Assembly (NCBI GenBank): GCA_045652445.1
Contig: JAZRUJ010000055.1
Coordinates: 1 to 16,539 of the forward strand
DNA: 16,539 nucleotides
From: RGIG995 sp045652445
Lineage (GTDB): Bacteria; Bacillota; Clostridia; Oscillospirales; UBA644
Reading direction: 5' to 3'
Shown: positions 8,801 through 14,434 of the stretch, one piece after another
Layout of the letters: each line of letters opens with the position of its first letter
Position numbering within the stretch: position 1 is the first letter of the stretch
Translations under genes and position numbers: made by a program
The notes under the pieces: model-generated
What the model was told of the DNA's origin: nothing
Database searches by the model: none
The model's input: the letters and a program-made list of their open reading frames with translations, nothing else

Positions 8801-9876
8801 TGTTTATTTCTTTGATTAATTTCATCTTCTAAAAAAGTTATGATTTCTCGGTCTTCTTTTGTGTATTCCTGATCGCTTTCGGGAAAATCAAGTAAAAGAC
8901 CTAAACGAATCGGTGTAATCGGAATTCGATAGGACAAAACATCTAACCGATGAAGTAATTTTTCTGCATCGTTTTTATTACAAACCATGGATACAATTGT
9001 AACAAGTGTGGATGGACAATTTTCTTGATTAATTTTAATTTTTGGCATAAGATCGCTTTTTATAAGACGGGAGAATAGGGTGTCGCAAATCAGTTTTCCG
9101 GAGATGAAAGAAGGAATGAGTGATAATATATAAATTGCCACGTCTTTCGTAATAAAGGCAGTCAAAAATAAAATTGCTACGCACGTAAAAATTAAAACCG
9201 GGAAGTACCAACGACTCTTTTGTTTAGCGAGGAGGATTTTGCCAATTTGTATTGATTCTTTTCGTGCAGATTTTAACAAATCAACCGCTGTATCCCGTTC
9301 GTTTTTTTTCTGTTTTTTTGCTAATTTTTGCAGTTTTTTTCGATACAAGTTTTTGCTTTCATCATCTAAACAAGGGTAAACGTCGTCTTGATTTAAAACA
9401 TCTTCCGTTTGAGACAAGCTTTCCGCCAATGCAGAACAATCGTAACCGTTCAAAACATGCAGTGAACGAATTAAACCATCAATATTTCCTTTTTTTTCTT
9501 TCAAACATTCTTTAATTTCCGACAAACAACACCATTCCAAAATAGGGATTAAACAAGAAATTTCTCCGTAAGAAAGGTCTCTGGTTTGTGCCAAACTCTC
9601 AAGAAACTCACTAATATTTTTTTCAGTGAAATAATATGCCGACAATTCCGCAAAATCACGAATCTCCTCATACAAAAGAGGGGTTCCTTGTTCTGTCTTT
9701 GGGCAGTTTGCATATTCCTTTGCAATGTTAAGAAGGCTACAGCAACAACTACGGATAGCGTAGAGGTTTTGAGTGATTTTCTTTTGATGTGAGGGAAGAA
9801 ACTCACGTTTTGAAATTATATAGCGATACAAAATACGTATTTTTTTAGAAAAAACAATTTCGCGATAGGTTTTCAT
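2860..9876 (-). CDS. Cyclic beta-1,2-glucan synthase-like protein (GT84 + cyclization domain + GH94), divergent and short
   Basis: A 2338-residue polytopic membrane enzyme. By family it polymerises glucose from UDP-glucose into beta-1,2-glucan, closes the ring and trims chain length by phosphorolysis. Start ATG 9874-9876 (GGAGG just upstream) is chosen over an ATG 48 bases earlier without a site. Residues 1-220: cytosolic helical region. About 225-265: two membrane segments. 290-585: GT84 domain with DAD at 418-420, SHDLPEG at 533-539 and HRWIRGDFQ at 568-576. About 595-640 and 720-750: further membrane segments. 800-1135: cyclization domain (glycoamylase-like, GH189-type) with SRTSPTNIG at 802-810, NWYDTETL, STVDCGN, SWSGTMFEY at 981-989 and PWGISES at 1024-1030. 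About 1190-1840: two GH94-type beta-rich regions around a GISGDYPI segment. 1855-2285: GH94 barrel with YGFRDQLQD at 1897-1905, HWWHPRP, MGSGDWNDGMN at 2031-2041 and VRENGGQYTH. Alphaproteobacterial NdvB/ChvB/Cgs run to about 2800 residues; the shortfall is mainly N-terminal. No exporter gene is adjacent. Linear or altered glucan remains possible. Confidence 0.9.
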   Translation of the reverse strand: MKTYREIVFSKKIRILYRYIISKREFLPSHQKKITQNLYAIRSCCCSLLNIAKEYANCPKTEQGTPLLYEEIRDFAELSAYYFTEKNISEFLESLAQTRDLSYGEISCLIPILEWCCLSEIKECLKEKKGNIDGLIRSLHVLNGYDCSALAESLSQTEDVLNQDDVYPCLDDESKNLYRKKLQKLAKKQKKNERDTAVDLLKSARKESIQIGKILLAKQKSRWYFPVLIFTCVAILFLTAFITKDVAIYILSLIPSFISGKLICDTLFSRLIKSDLMPKIKINQENCPSTLVTIVSMVCNKNDAEKLLHRLDVLSYRIPITPIRLGLLLDFPESDQEYTKEDREIITFLEDEINQRNKQTNRFFCAVRKRVWSTNSFRYEAYGRKQGAMMDFSFLPEKKETFLLLVGNTEAEYMITLDADTEPTIDAVENLIGFMEHPNHKPVVKRDSNGHFRVVQGYGIAAPRVEANPETSYSTPYSAMMSGNSGTEFYRNSHFNLYQDLFSRGIFCGKGIIRLSLYRDLIFQRFYQDPLLSHDLPEGEILRCANLSDTVFFDEIPETVLSDEKRSHRWIRGDFQNSIFLFPQKNICNIFRFKVFHNLCRAWFPVSCFILLSFSIFFGAKGILTGLFWLTFPFLLRLPSLLSSAVGKIQKFHPFREFFDAIQETALNILLLPTKAFQALDGSIRGIVRSIRKKNKLEWTTAAASANCGSEISDYYFQLRWQLIGFIFLFSPYTILIGALWIVGPVIARQISTQYKKDTATDEEICKELKSMWKYYEDFMIEKHHYLPPDNYQQEPLNIVASRTSPTNIGLSLLAVLGAFDLGFIDETEFCQRIENTLNTIKILPKWKGHLYNWYDTETLKILNPKFISTVDCGNFAASLHTLSNGLVQQNSERCLNLAKTIHEILDSMDFSLLYDEKKKLFSIGYNEDEQKLSTSYYDLYASEARLTSYYAIMKRQISWKHWVQLARPAEKIHGDFVLSSWSGTMFEYFMPHLFLPAYRRTLSGETLRGILRAQQRNNDPRIPWGISESCYYTFDSLGNYQYRAFGIPSAALRRDLSFPKIISPYSTLLAYPWFPKQAEMNKKRLPKGTYGYFEAIDYRLGAENPRVVQCYMAHHLSMSFLALVNALTDHIMQKRFMSDQGEAFVSLLTEKVPAYSKNYLPAKVHEKERWYPSELRINRPDPEHPKVKLLSNSALTEFITDSGSGFLRKGDVNITKHSSDPQSPNGIFLFVRNKGSLYGTTYAPLYSNYDYSVFFDSSGATCYGIFSEFETRVTTTMHPQLPVSVRELTLKNNLMTESDFEFFLSADPILCPEKEYLAHPEYKDLFLTAAYDSNEKILSFSRKNKDNSELWISIFVSFPYDFHVSKDRISTPFLNDISAQDKYPIFPAMLLRGKINLRGKGTENIRFFIACAESKEDSFNSLKTAIKQSAETIQRRYSQMFDSLCVGGGIHSADRLIFDHIIPSLVFPWGKSAQDYKRPNNLPIRHLWKFGISGDYPILAVRIGNDTIARILPFIKTIFLLNHAAFPCDLVFLYREEEGYQTPLKTALDSLLGELEEPIRNRIFALNLHSVEEYLLIQKCSHMFINLDRGWKWKQSNRTFRPILRAGTPINSRKTMFSLVRGGFTNENSYFIPKQGRQPHRPWSLILSNHRLGTLINERSLGYTFADNASENQITPRHFGTSFNGETLYAVIRGKRYNLLYNASVEFFENRAVYRINLFGNVITTEVSVLSDIPAKVISITLSEEQPGLTEIVYQPRMILGKQDPSTVYRFSENEKIFFENKGNYFYGNGYCILFGFHSSQKNGGLTFHPKENGNRETFVLAYGYGRNSVRQIAEILTENRISKELKKLKDETARFITINTPDEALNAFVNGLLQQQIIHSRILGRTGPSQPGGAYGFRDQLQDSLCLATFQPSYLKRQIIRCCFHQFEEGDVMHWWHPRPYHPDDGIKTRFSDDPFWLVFACGEYYKITKNTQFFKRSIPYMQSTPLEDEECDRYFSPERTAFKESIYQHCLRAIRFALKTGSHGLILMGSGDWNDGMNGVEPGSETIWGTMFAIICLSAFEPLAKLLGTEEEHKEITSWITELRRTLDLHSFTNDRFIRGLRKNDTPFGGTEFIDLLPQAFAVFSKMEQEKTEIALTTAYQRLWDPNHKIIKLLDPPYQREPDGFPGTIAEYPPGVRENGGQYTHGGVWFARALLEQGRREEGYEILSGINPVNHHKKPRDSQEYGAEPYVLAADVYSLSGREGFAGWTHYTGAAGWYLKTVTESLLGIRREGDFISVSPNIPNHWNGYRAAIKIENDRLEILVERGTDKGIFEQNNKIPAIKLNGSDHQINVII

Positions 9877-9880
9877 AGTT

Positions 9881-9885
9881 CCTCC
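9881..9885 (-). promoter_or_regulatory. Ribosome-binding site deciding the glucan synthase start
   Basis: Minus-strand GGAGG, 4 bases before ATG 9876. The in-frame ATG at 9924 has no comparable purine run upstream, so the 16 extra residues it would add are probably not translated. I found no convincing sigma-A promoter for this gene in the 151-base divergent region; TTTACA near 9931 has no good -10 partner. Confidence 0.75.
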
Positions 9886-9928
9886 AACATGATTCAATTT
9901 GGTCTTAACAGTTTTTCCCGGCATGTTG
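9885..9928 (-). repeat. 7-bp inverted repeat in the glucan synthase leader
   Basis: CAACATG (9885-9891) and CATGTTG (9922-9928) are exact inverted copies, 30 bases apart. In the minus-strand transcript they could form a stem whose 3' arm (CAUGUUG) touches the GGAGG ribosome-binding site. One such 7-mer pair could arise by chance in a region this size. Confidence 0.3.
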
Positions 9929-9966
9929 TAAATATGCGATAATTCCTGCTGTTTTTCTCATCACCC

Positions 9967-9995
9967 TTGACATATTCTTATGTTTATAGTATAAT
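9967..9995 (+). promoter_or_regulatory. Consensus sigma-A promoter of the fused E1 gene
   Basis: TTGACA (9967-9972), 17 bases, TATAAT (9990-9995), all consensus. The start point should be near 10002. The Shine-Dalgarno AAAGGAG at 10009-10015 is 12 bases from the ATG, slightly longer than usual. Confidence 0.92.
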
Positions 9996-10027
9996 ATTAA
10001 AAAAAGATAAAGGAGAACGGATACGGT

Positions 10028-12466
10028 ATGCCTAAAAGTATGTTTGTCGATCCGAAAGAGGTTCGCAAACCGGGAATGATTCACTTTGACGATATTCCCA
10101 TGAATCAATATTCCAAAACCGTTCAAGATGCTCGTGCTGATTATACCGATGAAGATCTGATTAGAATTTTTCGGGACATGTATTTGATCCGGGTGTTCGA
10201 ATCATTACTTTTTGATATCAAAAAATATGGAGAATATCGAGGGATTCCCTTTGACTATCAAGGGCCTTTACACTTGTCGCTCGGTCAAGAGGCGGCCGCG
10301 GTAGGACAGGCTTTTTATCTCTCTGCAGAAGATCTGGTGTTTGGTTCTCACCGAAGTCACGGTGAAGTTTTGGCAAAAGGTCTTTCTGCCATCCGAAAGC
10401 TTTCGAAAGAAGACCTGATCGAAATTGTAAATACCTATGATGATGGCGTAATTAAATCCATCGTTTCCAATTCAACTGTTACGGCAAAAGAACTTGCGGA
10501 AGATTTTTTGATTTACGGAACTATGGCAGAAATTTTAGCCTGTTCTACCGGGTTTCAGCAAGGTCTTTCCGGTTCGATGCACGCATTTTTCCCTCCCTTT
10601 GGAATGTATCCCAATAATGCCATCGTCGGGGCCTCTGCCCCAATTGCCGTGGGTGCCGCGTTATATAAAAAAGTGAATAGAAAACCCGGCATTGTTGTTT
10701 CAAATGTCGGTGACGGAGCCTTAGGGCGGGGTCCCGTGTGGGAAGCAATGAATTTTGCCTCGATGGATCAGTACAATACTCTTTGGGAAGAGTCCTATCA
10801 AGGCGGTCTTCCTATTATTTTCAATTTCTTCAACAATTTTTATGGAATGGGCGGACAAACCGCCGGAGAAACCATGGCGTATGGGGAACTTGCTCGGATC
10901 GGTGCCGGAATATCTCCCACTTCCCTCTATGCAGAACGAGTCGATGGAAGCAATCCTCTGGCAGTCATGGACGCCATGAAGCGGAAGTTGCAACTTATTG
11001 CATCGGGAAAAGGACCTGCTTTGCTTGATGTGGTTACGTATCGTATCTCTCCCCATTCTGCTTCGGACCATGAATCTTATCGAACCAAAGAAGAAGTTCT
11101 TACTTGGATCGAACAAGATCCCATTACTGCATATCATAGAGATTTGGTATCTTCCGGAATTGCAACGGAAGAACAAATCGATACAATTACGCAACAGGTA
11201 AATGAACAAGTTTTCCGGATTTTCCGGCTCTGTGCTGATCCTGCAGTCACTCCTCGGGAAAACAAAAACGGAGACCATAAATTGGAAAAGTTTATCTATT
11301 CCGACCAGTGGGTAGAGTCGTGTGGTTCTGATGTTTGCGAAACTCTTTTAACGAAAGAAGAAAATCCGCGAATCCATGTTATCGAAAAAAAATCCAGGGT
11401 TCAAACCGAACAAGAGACCGGTGTTTCTCTGCGAGACGCCATTTTTGAGGCGATTCTTGATAAATTTTATAAGGACTCCTCTCTTGTTGCATATGGTGAG
11501 GAAGTACGAGATTGGGGCGGCCCTTACGGGGTTTACGAGGGGCTGACGGAAGCTCTTCCCTATCACAGATTCTTCAATGCCCCCATTTCCGAATCTGCCA
11601 TCGTTGCAACGGCTGTGGGATACGCCATGGCGGGGGGACGTCCGATCGTAGAATTACCCTTTTGTGATTTTCTCGGTTGTGCCGGTGATGAAATTTTCAA
11701 TCAACTGTCGAAATGGCAATTTATGAGTGCGGGACATCTGAAAATGCCTGTCGTTCTGCGAATTGCAATCGGTTCTCTCTACGGGACCCAACACGCACAG
11801 GATTTTACAGCTCTTACGGCACACGTTCCGGGGTTGAAGATTATCTTCCCCGCAACTCCTTATGACGCAAAAGGATTATTAACTTCAGCTCTGAATGGTA
11901 CCGATCCGGTCATTATGTTTGAATCTCAAGAATTGTACGGAATCGGAGAACAATTCCAGACCAAAGGTGTTCCCAAGGAATCCTATGAAATTCCTATAGG
12001 TGTTCCCGATAAAAAGCGGGAGGGAAAGGATCTTACCATTCTCACCATTGGTGCTGCCTTATATTCGGCAGTTGCAGTGGCAGATCGGTTGGAAGGATAC
12101 GGAATATCCGCAGAAATTATTGATGCCCGATCTCTGGTTCCTTTTGACTACGAAATTCTCTTGGAATCCGTCAAAAAAACAGGGAAATTACTACTCATCG
12201 GCAATGAAGTGGAGCGAGGATCTTTCTTAAAAGAAGTCGCTCAAAACGTAACGGAATTAGCCTTTGATTACCTGCATTGTGCCCCGGCAGTGTATGGTTG
12301 CCGCAACTGGATCGCACCCACGACGGATATCAGCAAAAACTTTTTCCCTGATGAAAACGGTATCATCGACCTGATTCATGAAAAGTTAATTCCCATCACT
12401 TGCCATACGGCGGAAAAAGACTTCTCAAATGAAGAAAAACTTCGTAGATTAAAATTCGGCGTATAA
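10028..12466 (+). CDS. Fused alpha-beta E1 component of a 2-oxoacid dehydrogenase (thiamine diphosphate dependent)
   Basis: An 812-residue cytosolic protein joining E1-alpha (about 40-410) and E1-beta (about 465-795) in one chain. E1 decarboxylates a 2-oxoacid on thiamine diphosphate and passes the acyl group to the lipoyl domain of an E2. Alpha part: HLSLGQEAA at 82-90, GSHRSHGEVLAKG at 106-118, GSMH at 182-185, VGDG at 227-230 and NNFYG at 269-273 (thiamine diphosphate and metal site), TYRISPHSASDHESYR at 337-352 (substrate-side loop). Beta part: NAPISESAI at 517-525 (Glu522 is the expected cofactor-activating Glu), GYAMAGGRPIVE, ALTAHVPGLKIIFPATPYDAKGL at 595-617 (partial match to the usual AHxPGLKVVxP block), then the transketolase C-terminal fold. 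Two stretches exceed ordinary E1-alpha spacing: about 35-40 residues near 123-160 and about 11 between GDG and NN. No E2, E3 or lipoylation gene is in the window, so the substrate (pyruvate, branched-chain oxoacid, acetoin) is undecided. It is monocistronic and divergent from the glucan synthase. Confidence 0.92.
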   Translation: MPKSMFVDPKEVRKPGMIHFDDIPMNQYSKTVQDARADYTDEDLIRIFRDMYLIRVFESLLFDIKKYGEYRGIPFDYQGPLHLSLGQEAAAVGQAFYLSAEDLVFGSHRSHGEVLAKGLSAIRKLSKEDLIEIVNTYDDGVIKSIVSNSTVTAKELAEDFLIYGTMAEILACSTGFQQGLSGSMHAFFPPFGMYPNNAIVGASAPIAVGAALYKKVNRKPGIVVSNVGDGALGRGPVWEAMNFASMDQYNTLWEESYQGGLPIIFNFFNNFYGMGGQTAGETMAYGELARIGAGISPTSLYAERVDGSNPLAVMDAMKRKLQLIASGKGPALLDVVTYRISPHSASDHESYRTKEEVLTWIEQDPITAYHRDLVSSGIATEEQIDTITQQVNEQVFRIFRLCADPAVTPRENKNGDHKLEKFIYSDQWVESCGSDVCETLLTKEENPRIHVIEKKSRVQTEQETGVSLRDAIFEAILDKFYKDSSLVAYGEEVRDWGGPYGVYEGLTEALPYHRFFNAPISESAIVATAVGYAMAGGRPIVELPFCDFLGCAGDEIFNQLSKWQFMSAGHLKMPVVLRIAIGSLYGTQHAQDFTALTAHVPGLKIIFPATPYDAKGLLTSALNGTDPVIMFESQELYGIGEQFQTKGVPKESYEIPIGVPDKKREGKDLTILTIGAALYSAVAVADRLEGYGISAEIIDARSLVPFDYEILLESVKKTGKLLLIGNEVERGSFLKEVAQNVTELAFDYLHCAPAVYGCRNWIAPTTDISKNFFPDENGIIDLIHEKLIPITCHTAEKDFSNEEKLRRLKFGV

Positions 12467-12467
12467 A

Positions 12468-12498
12468 AAAAGAGACACTCTATTCGAGTGTCTCTTTT
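12468..12498. terminator. Bidirectional terminator between E1 and M18 aminopeptidase genes
   Basis: AAAAGAGACACTC (12468-12480) and GAGTGTCTCTTTT (12486-12498) form a perfect 13-bp stem around the loop TATTC, with T-runs on both strands. It lies just after the E1 stop (12464-12466) and 11 bases past the stop of the convergent aminopeptidase gene, so it can end transcripts from both sides. Confidence 0.95.
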
Positions 12499-12509
12499 CT
12501 TTGTTTATT

Positions 12510-13856
12510 TTAATAATTTTCGTAGAACGCTAAACAAGCCTTATGCATGTGATAAATATCCAGTTTTCCTGCAACTTCGTAGGGAGCGTGCATGGAGAGA
12601 AGTGCAACACCGATATCTACGACGAGAATATTACGGTCTGCCAGGAACTGGGAAACCGTTCCGCCGCCGCCTTGATCCACCTTCCCCAATTCGGAAGTCT
12701 GATACAAAACGTTGTTGTCGTCAAAAATCTTGAAAAGTTTTGCCAACAGTTCTGCGGGAGCTTCGGAGCAGCCGCCTTTTCCTCGGGAACCGGTATATTT
12801 GGAAATAGCAACACCGTGGTTGATCAAAGCACTGTTGCGTTTTTCATATACAGAGGGATAAGAGGGGTCAAACGCAGCATTAACGTCGGCAGACAATGCA
12901 CAAGAATTTGCAAAAGCCTGACGGGCGTTGGCATTACCGCAAAGTTCTGTCAAGAAGTCTGCAACGTAGGAACTCCGCATCCCGGAAATACCCATACTTC
13001 CCACTTCTTCACGATCCGCAAAAACAGCAACACAAGTCTTTTTCGGAATTTCGTTCAAAGACAGAAGAGCGGTTAATTCGGGATACGCACAGACTCGATC
13101 GTCATGACCGAATGCGGAAATCATGCTGCGATCAAAACCAAGATCCCGAGCTTCTCCGGCGGGAACCAAGGAAAGATCCGCCGTTTCAAAATCTTCTTCA
13201 GTAATGCCATATTTGTCGTTCAGCAGTTTAAGAATTGCAGTTTTATAGGGTTGATCTTCTGCATCTGCATCGGGTTTGGAACCGATAATGATATTCAGGT
13301 CTTCACCGGCAATTTCTTTTTGGTCTTTTGCAAGGTGAGGCAAAAGGTCGGAAATATAAAATACGGGATCGTTCTTATCGTTGCCGATTTCTACCCGAAT
13401 TACTTCGCCGTCTCTCTTACAGATGACACCGCACAGAGCTAAAGGAAGTGCTACCCATTGATATTTCCGGACACCGCCGTAATAATGAGTTTTCAGAAGC
13501 GTCAGTCCACCATCCTCATACATAGGCACTTGCTTCAAATCCAAGCGGGGGCAATCCACATGAGCTGCGGTAATGTTAAACCCTTCCGTGATGGGTGCAG
13601 AGCCGATGATTGCAAAGATAACCGCCCGATCGTGCTGAATATAATACACTTTTTCTCCGGGAAGATAGGTTTTGCCGTATTCAAATGCAACAAACCCTGC
13701 TTCTTTTGCAATTCTTACCGATTCTTCTACGCAGAAACGTTCGGTTTTGCCTCGATCTAAAAATGCTTTATAGCCTTCGCAATATTCGTAGGCTTGTGCT
13801 TGGTCATCCGGATAAATCAAATATCCGTTTTTCTTCTTTTTCATAAGATCACTCAT
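12510..13856 (-). CDS. M18 family aminopeptidase
   Basis: A 448-residue cytosolic dinuclear-zinc exopeptidase that removes N-terminal residues, often acidic ones, from peptides. The expected metal and catalytic residues of the family are all visible: His99 in TAAHVDCPRLDLK (97-108), Asp253 in HDDR (251-254), the Glu pair 283-284 in ADREEVGSMG (280-289), Asp324 in SADVNAAFD (322-330) and His423 in SMHAPYE (421-427). GGCSEAP (361-367) and GKVDQGGGGTVSQF (391-404) are further family blocks. Length suits bacterial ApeA-type M18 enzymes. The start ATG 13854-13856 has AAAGGAG upstream and overlaps the end of coaE by 8 bases, so translation is probably coupled. It is the last gene of the CPBP-sua5-coaE operon and ends at the bidirectional terminator. 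Family is sure; exact peptide preference is not. Confidence 0.96.
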   Translation of the reverse strand: MSDLMKKKKNGYLIYPDDQAQAYEYCEGYKAFLDRGKTERFCVEESVRIAKEAGFVAFEYGKTYLPGEKVYYIQHDRAVIFAIIGSAPITEGFNITAAHVDCPRLDLKQVPMYEDGGLTLLKTHYYGGVRKYQWVALPLALCGVICKRDGEVIRVEIGNDKNDPVFYISDLLPHLAKDQKEIAGEDLNIIIGSKPDADAEDQPYKTAILKLLNDKYGITEEDFETADLSLVPAGEARDLGFDRSMISAFGHDDRVCAYPELTALLSLNEIPKKTCVAVFADREEVGSMGISGMRSSYVADFLTELCGNANARQAFANSCALSADVNAAFDPSYPSVYEKRNSALINHGVAISKYTGSRGKGGCSEAPAELLAKLFKIFDDNNVLYQTSELGKVDQGGGGTVSQFLADRNILVVDIGVALLSMHAPYEVAGKLDIYHMHKACLAFYENY

Positions 13857-14430
13857 AGTCCCACTCCTTTATTAAATTCAAAAGATCTTCTTTTAATTGA
13901 TCCGGGGTGTCGTTTACGATCACCGCATCGGAATTGTTTGCATAATATTCGTCCGACTTTTGTGCTTGAAACCGTTGTAGAATTGCGTTATTATCAATGT
14001 GATCCCGTTTGGCAACGCGTTTTGCTCGAACGTTCGCAGGCGACAAAATACATAAGATCTTATCACAAACTTCAGCTCCGTTGGCTTCCAAAAGGGCAGC
14101 ACCATCAACGGCAACCCGGGAAAAACCATCTGTTTTTGCTTTCTGAATCAATCTCACAACTTCTTCCATCACCAAAGGGTGCAAGATGGAATTTAAGGTT
14201 TTTGTGGCTTCCGGAGAGCAAAAGGCGGCGGCGGCAAGATTTTTCTTATTTACAGAACCGTCTTCTTCAATCTCTGCCCCAAATTCCCGAATTAAATCCG
14301 GCAACGCTTTGGGGTAAAGTGCCGGAACGAGACGGTCGGTGTCAATATGACAAAACCCTACCTGTTTCAGCATTTGACAGGCAGTTCCTTTTCCCGCACC
14401 GCTGGGACCGGTTACGCCCAGAATAAACAT
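13849..14430 (-). CDS. coaE: Dephospho-CoA kinase CoaE
   Basis: A 193-residue cytosolic P-loop kinase that phosphorylates the 3'-hydroxyl of the ribose in dephospho-CoA, the last step of CoA synthesis. The P-loop is VTGPSGAGKGT at 6-16, with Gly at the usual Ser/Thr after the lysine and Thr next to it. HIDTDRLV at 28-35 matches the DxD block that follows the P-loop in CoaE. LNSILHP at 79-85 is the LNxIxHP family motif, and DGAALLE at 109-115 takes the place of the VPLLFE block. The lid and R-rich segment (RAKRVAKRD, 135-143) and IVND at 171-174 complete the pattern. The start is 4 bases after the sua5 stop with only a weak GAG upstream, so translation probably depends on coupling. Length is typical. 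Confidence 0.93.
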   Translation of the reverse strand: MFILGVTGPSGAGKGTACQMLKQVGFCHIDTDRLVPALYPKALPDLIREFGAEIEEDGSVNKKNLAAAAFCSPEATKTLNSILHPLVMEEVVRLIQKAKTDGFSRVAVDGAALLEANGAEVCDKILCILSPANVRAKRVAKRDHIDNNAILQRFQAQKSDEYYANNSDAVIVNDTPDQLKEDLLNLIKEWDYE

Positions 14431-14434
14431 AGTA

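Noticed and set aside
9877..9924. ATG at 9924 as start of the glucan synthase
   Set aside because: It lacks a ribosome-binding site, whereas ATG 9876 has GGAGG 4 bases upstream.
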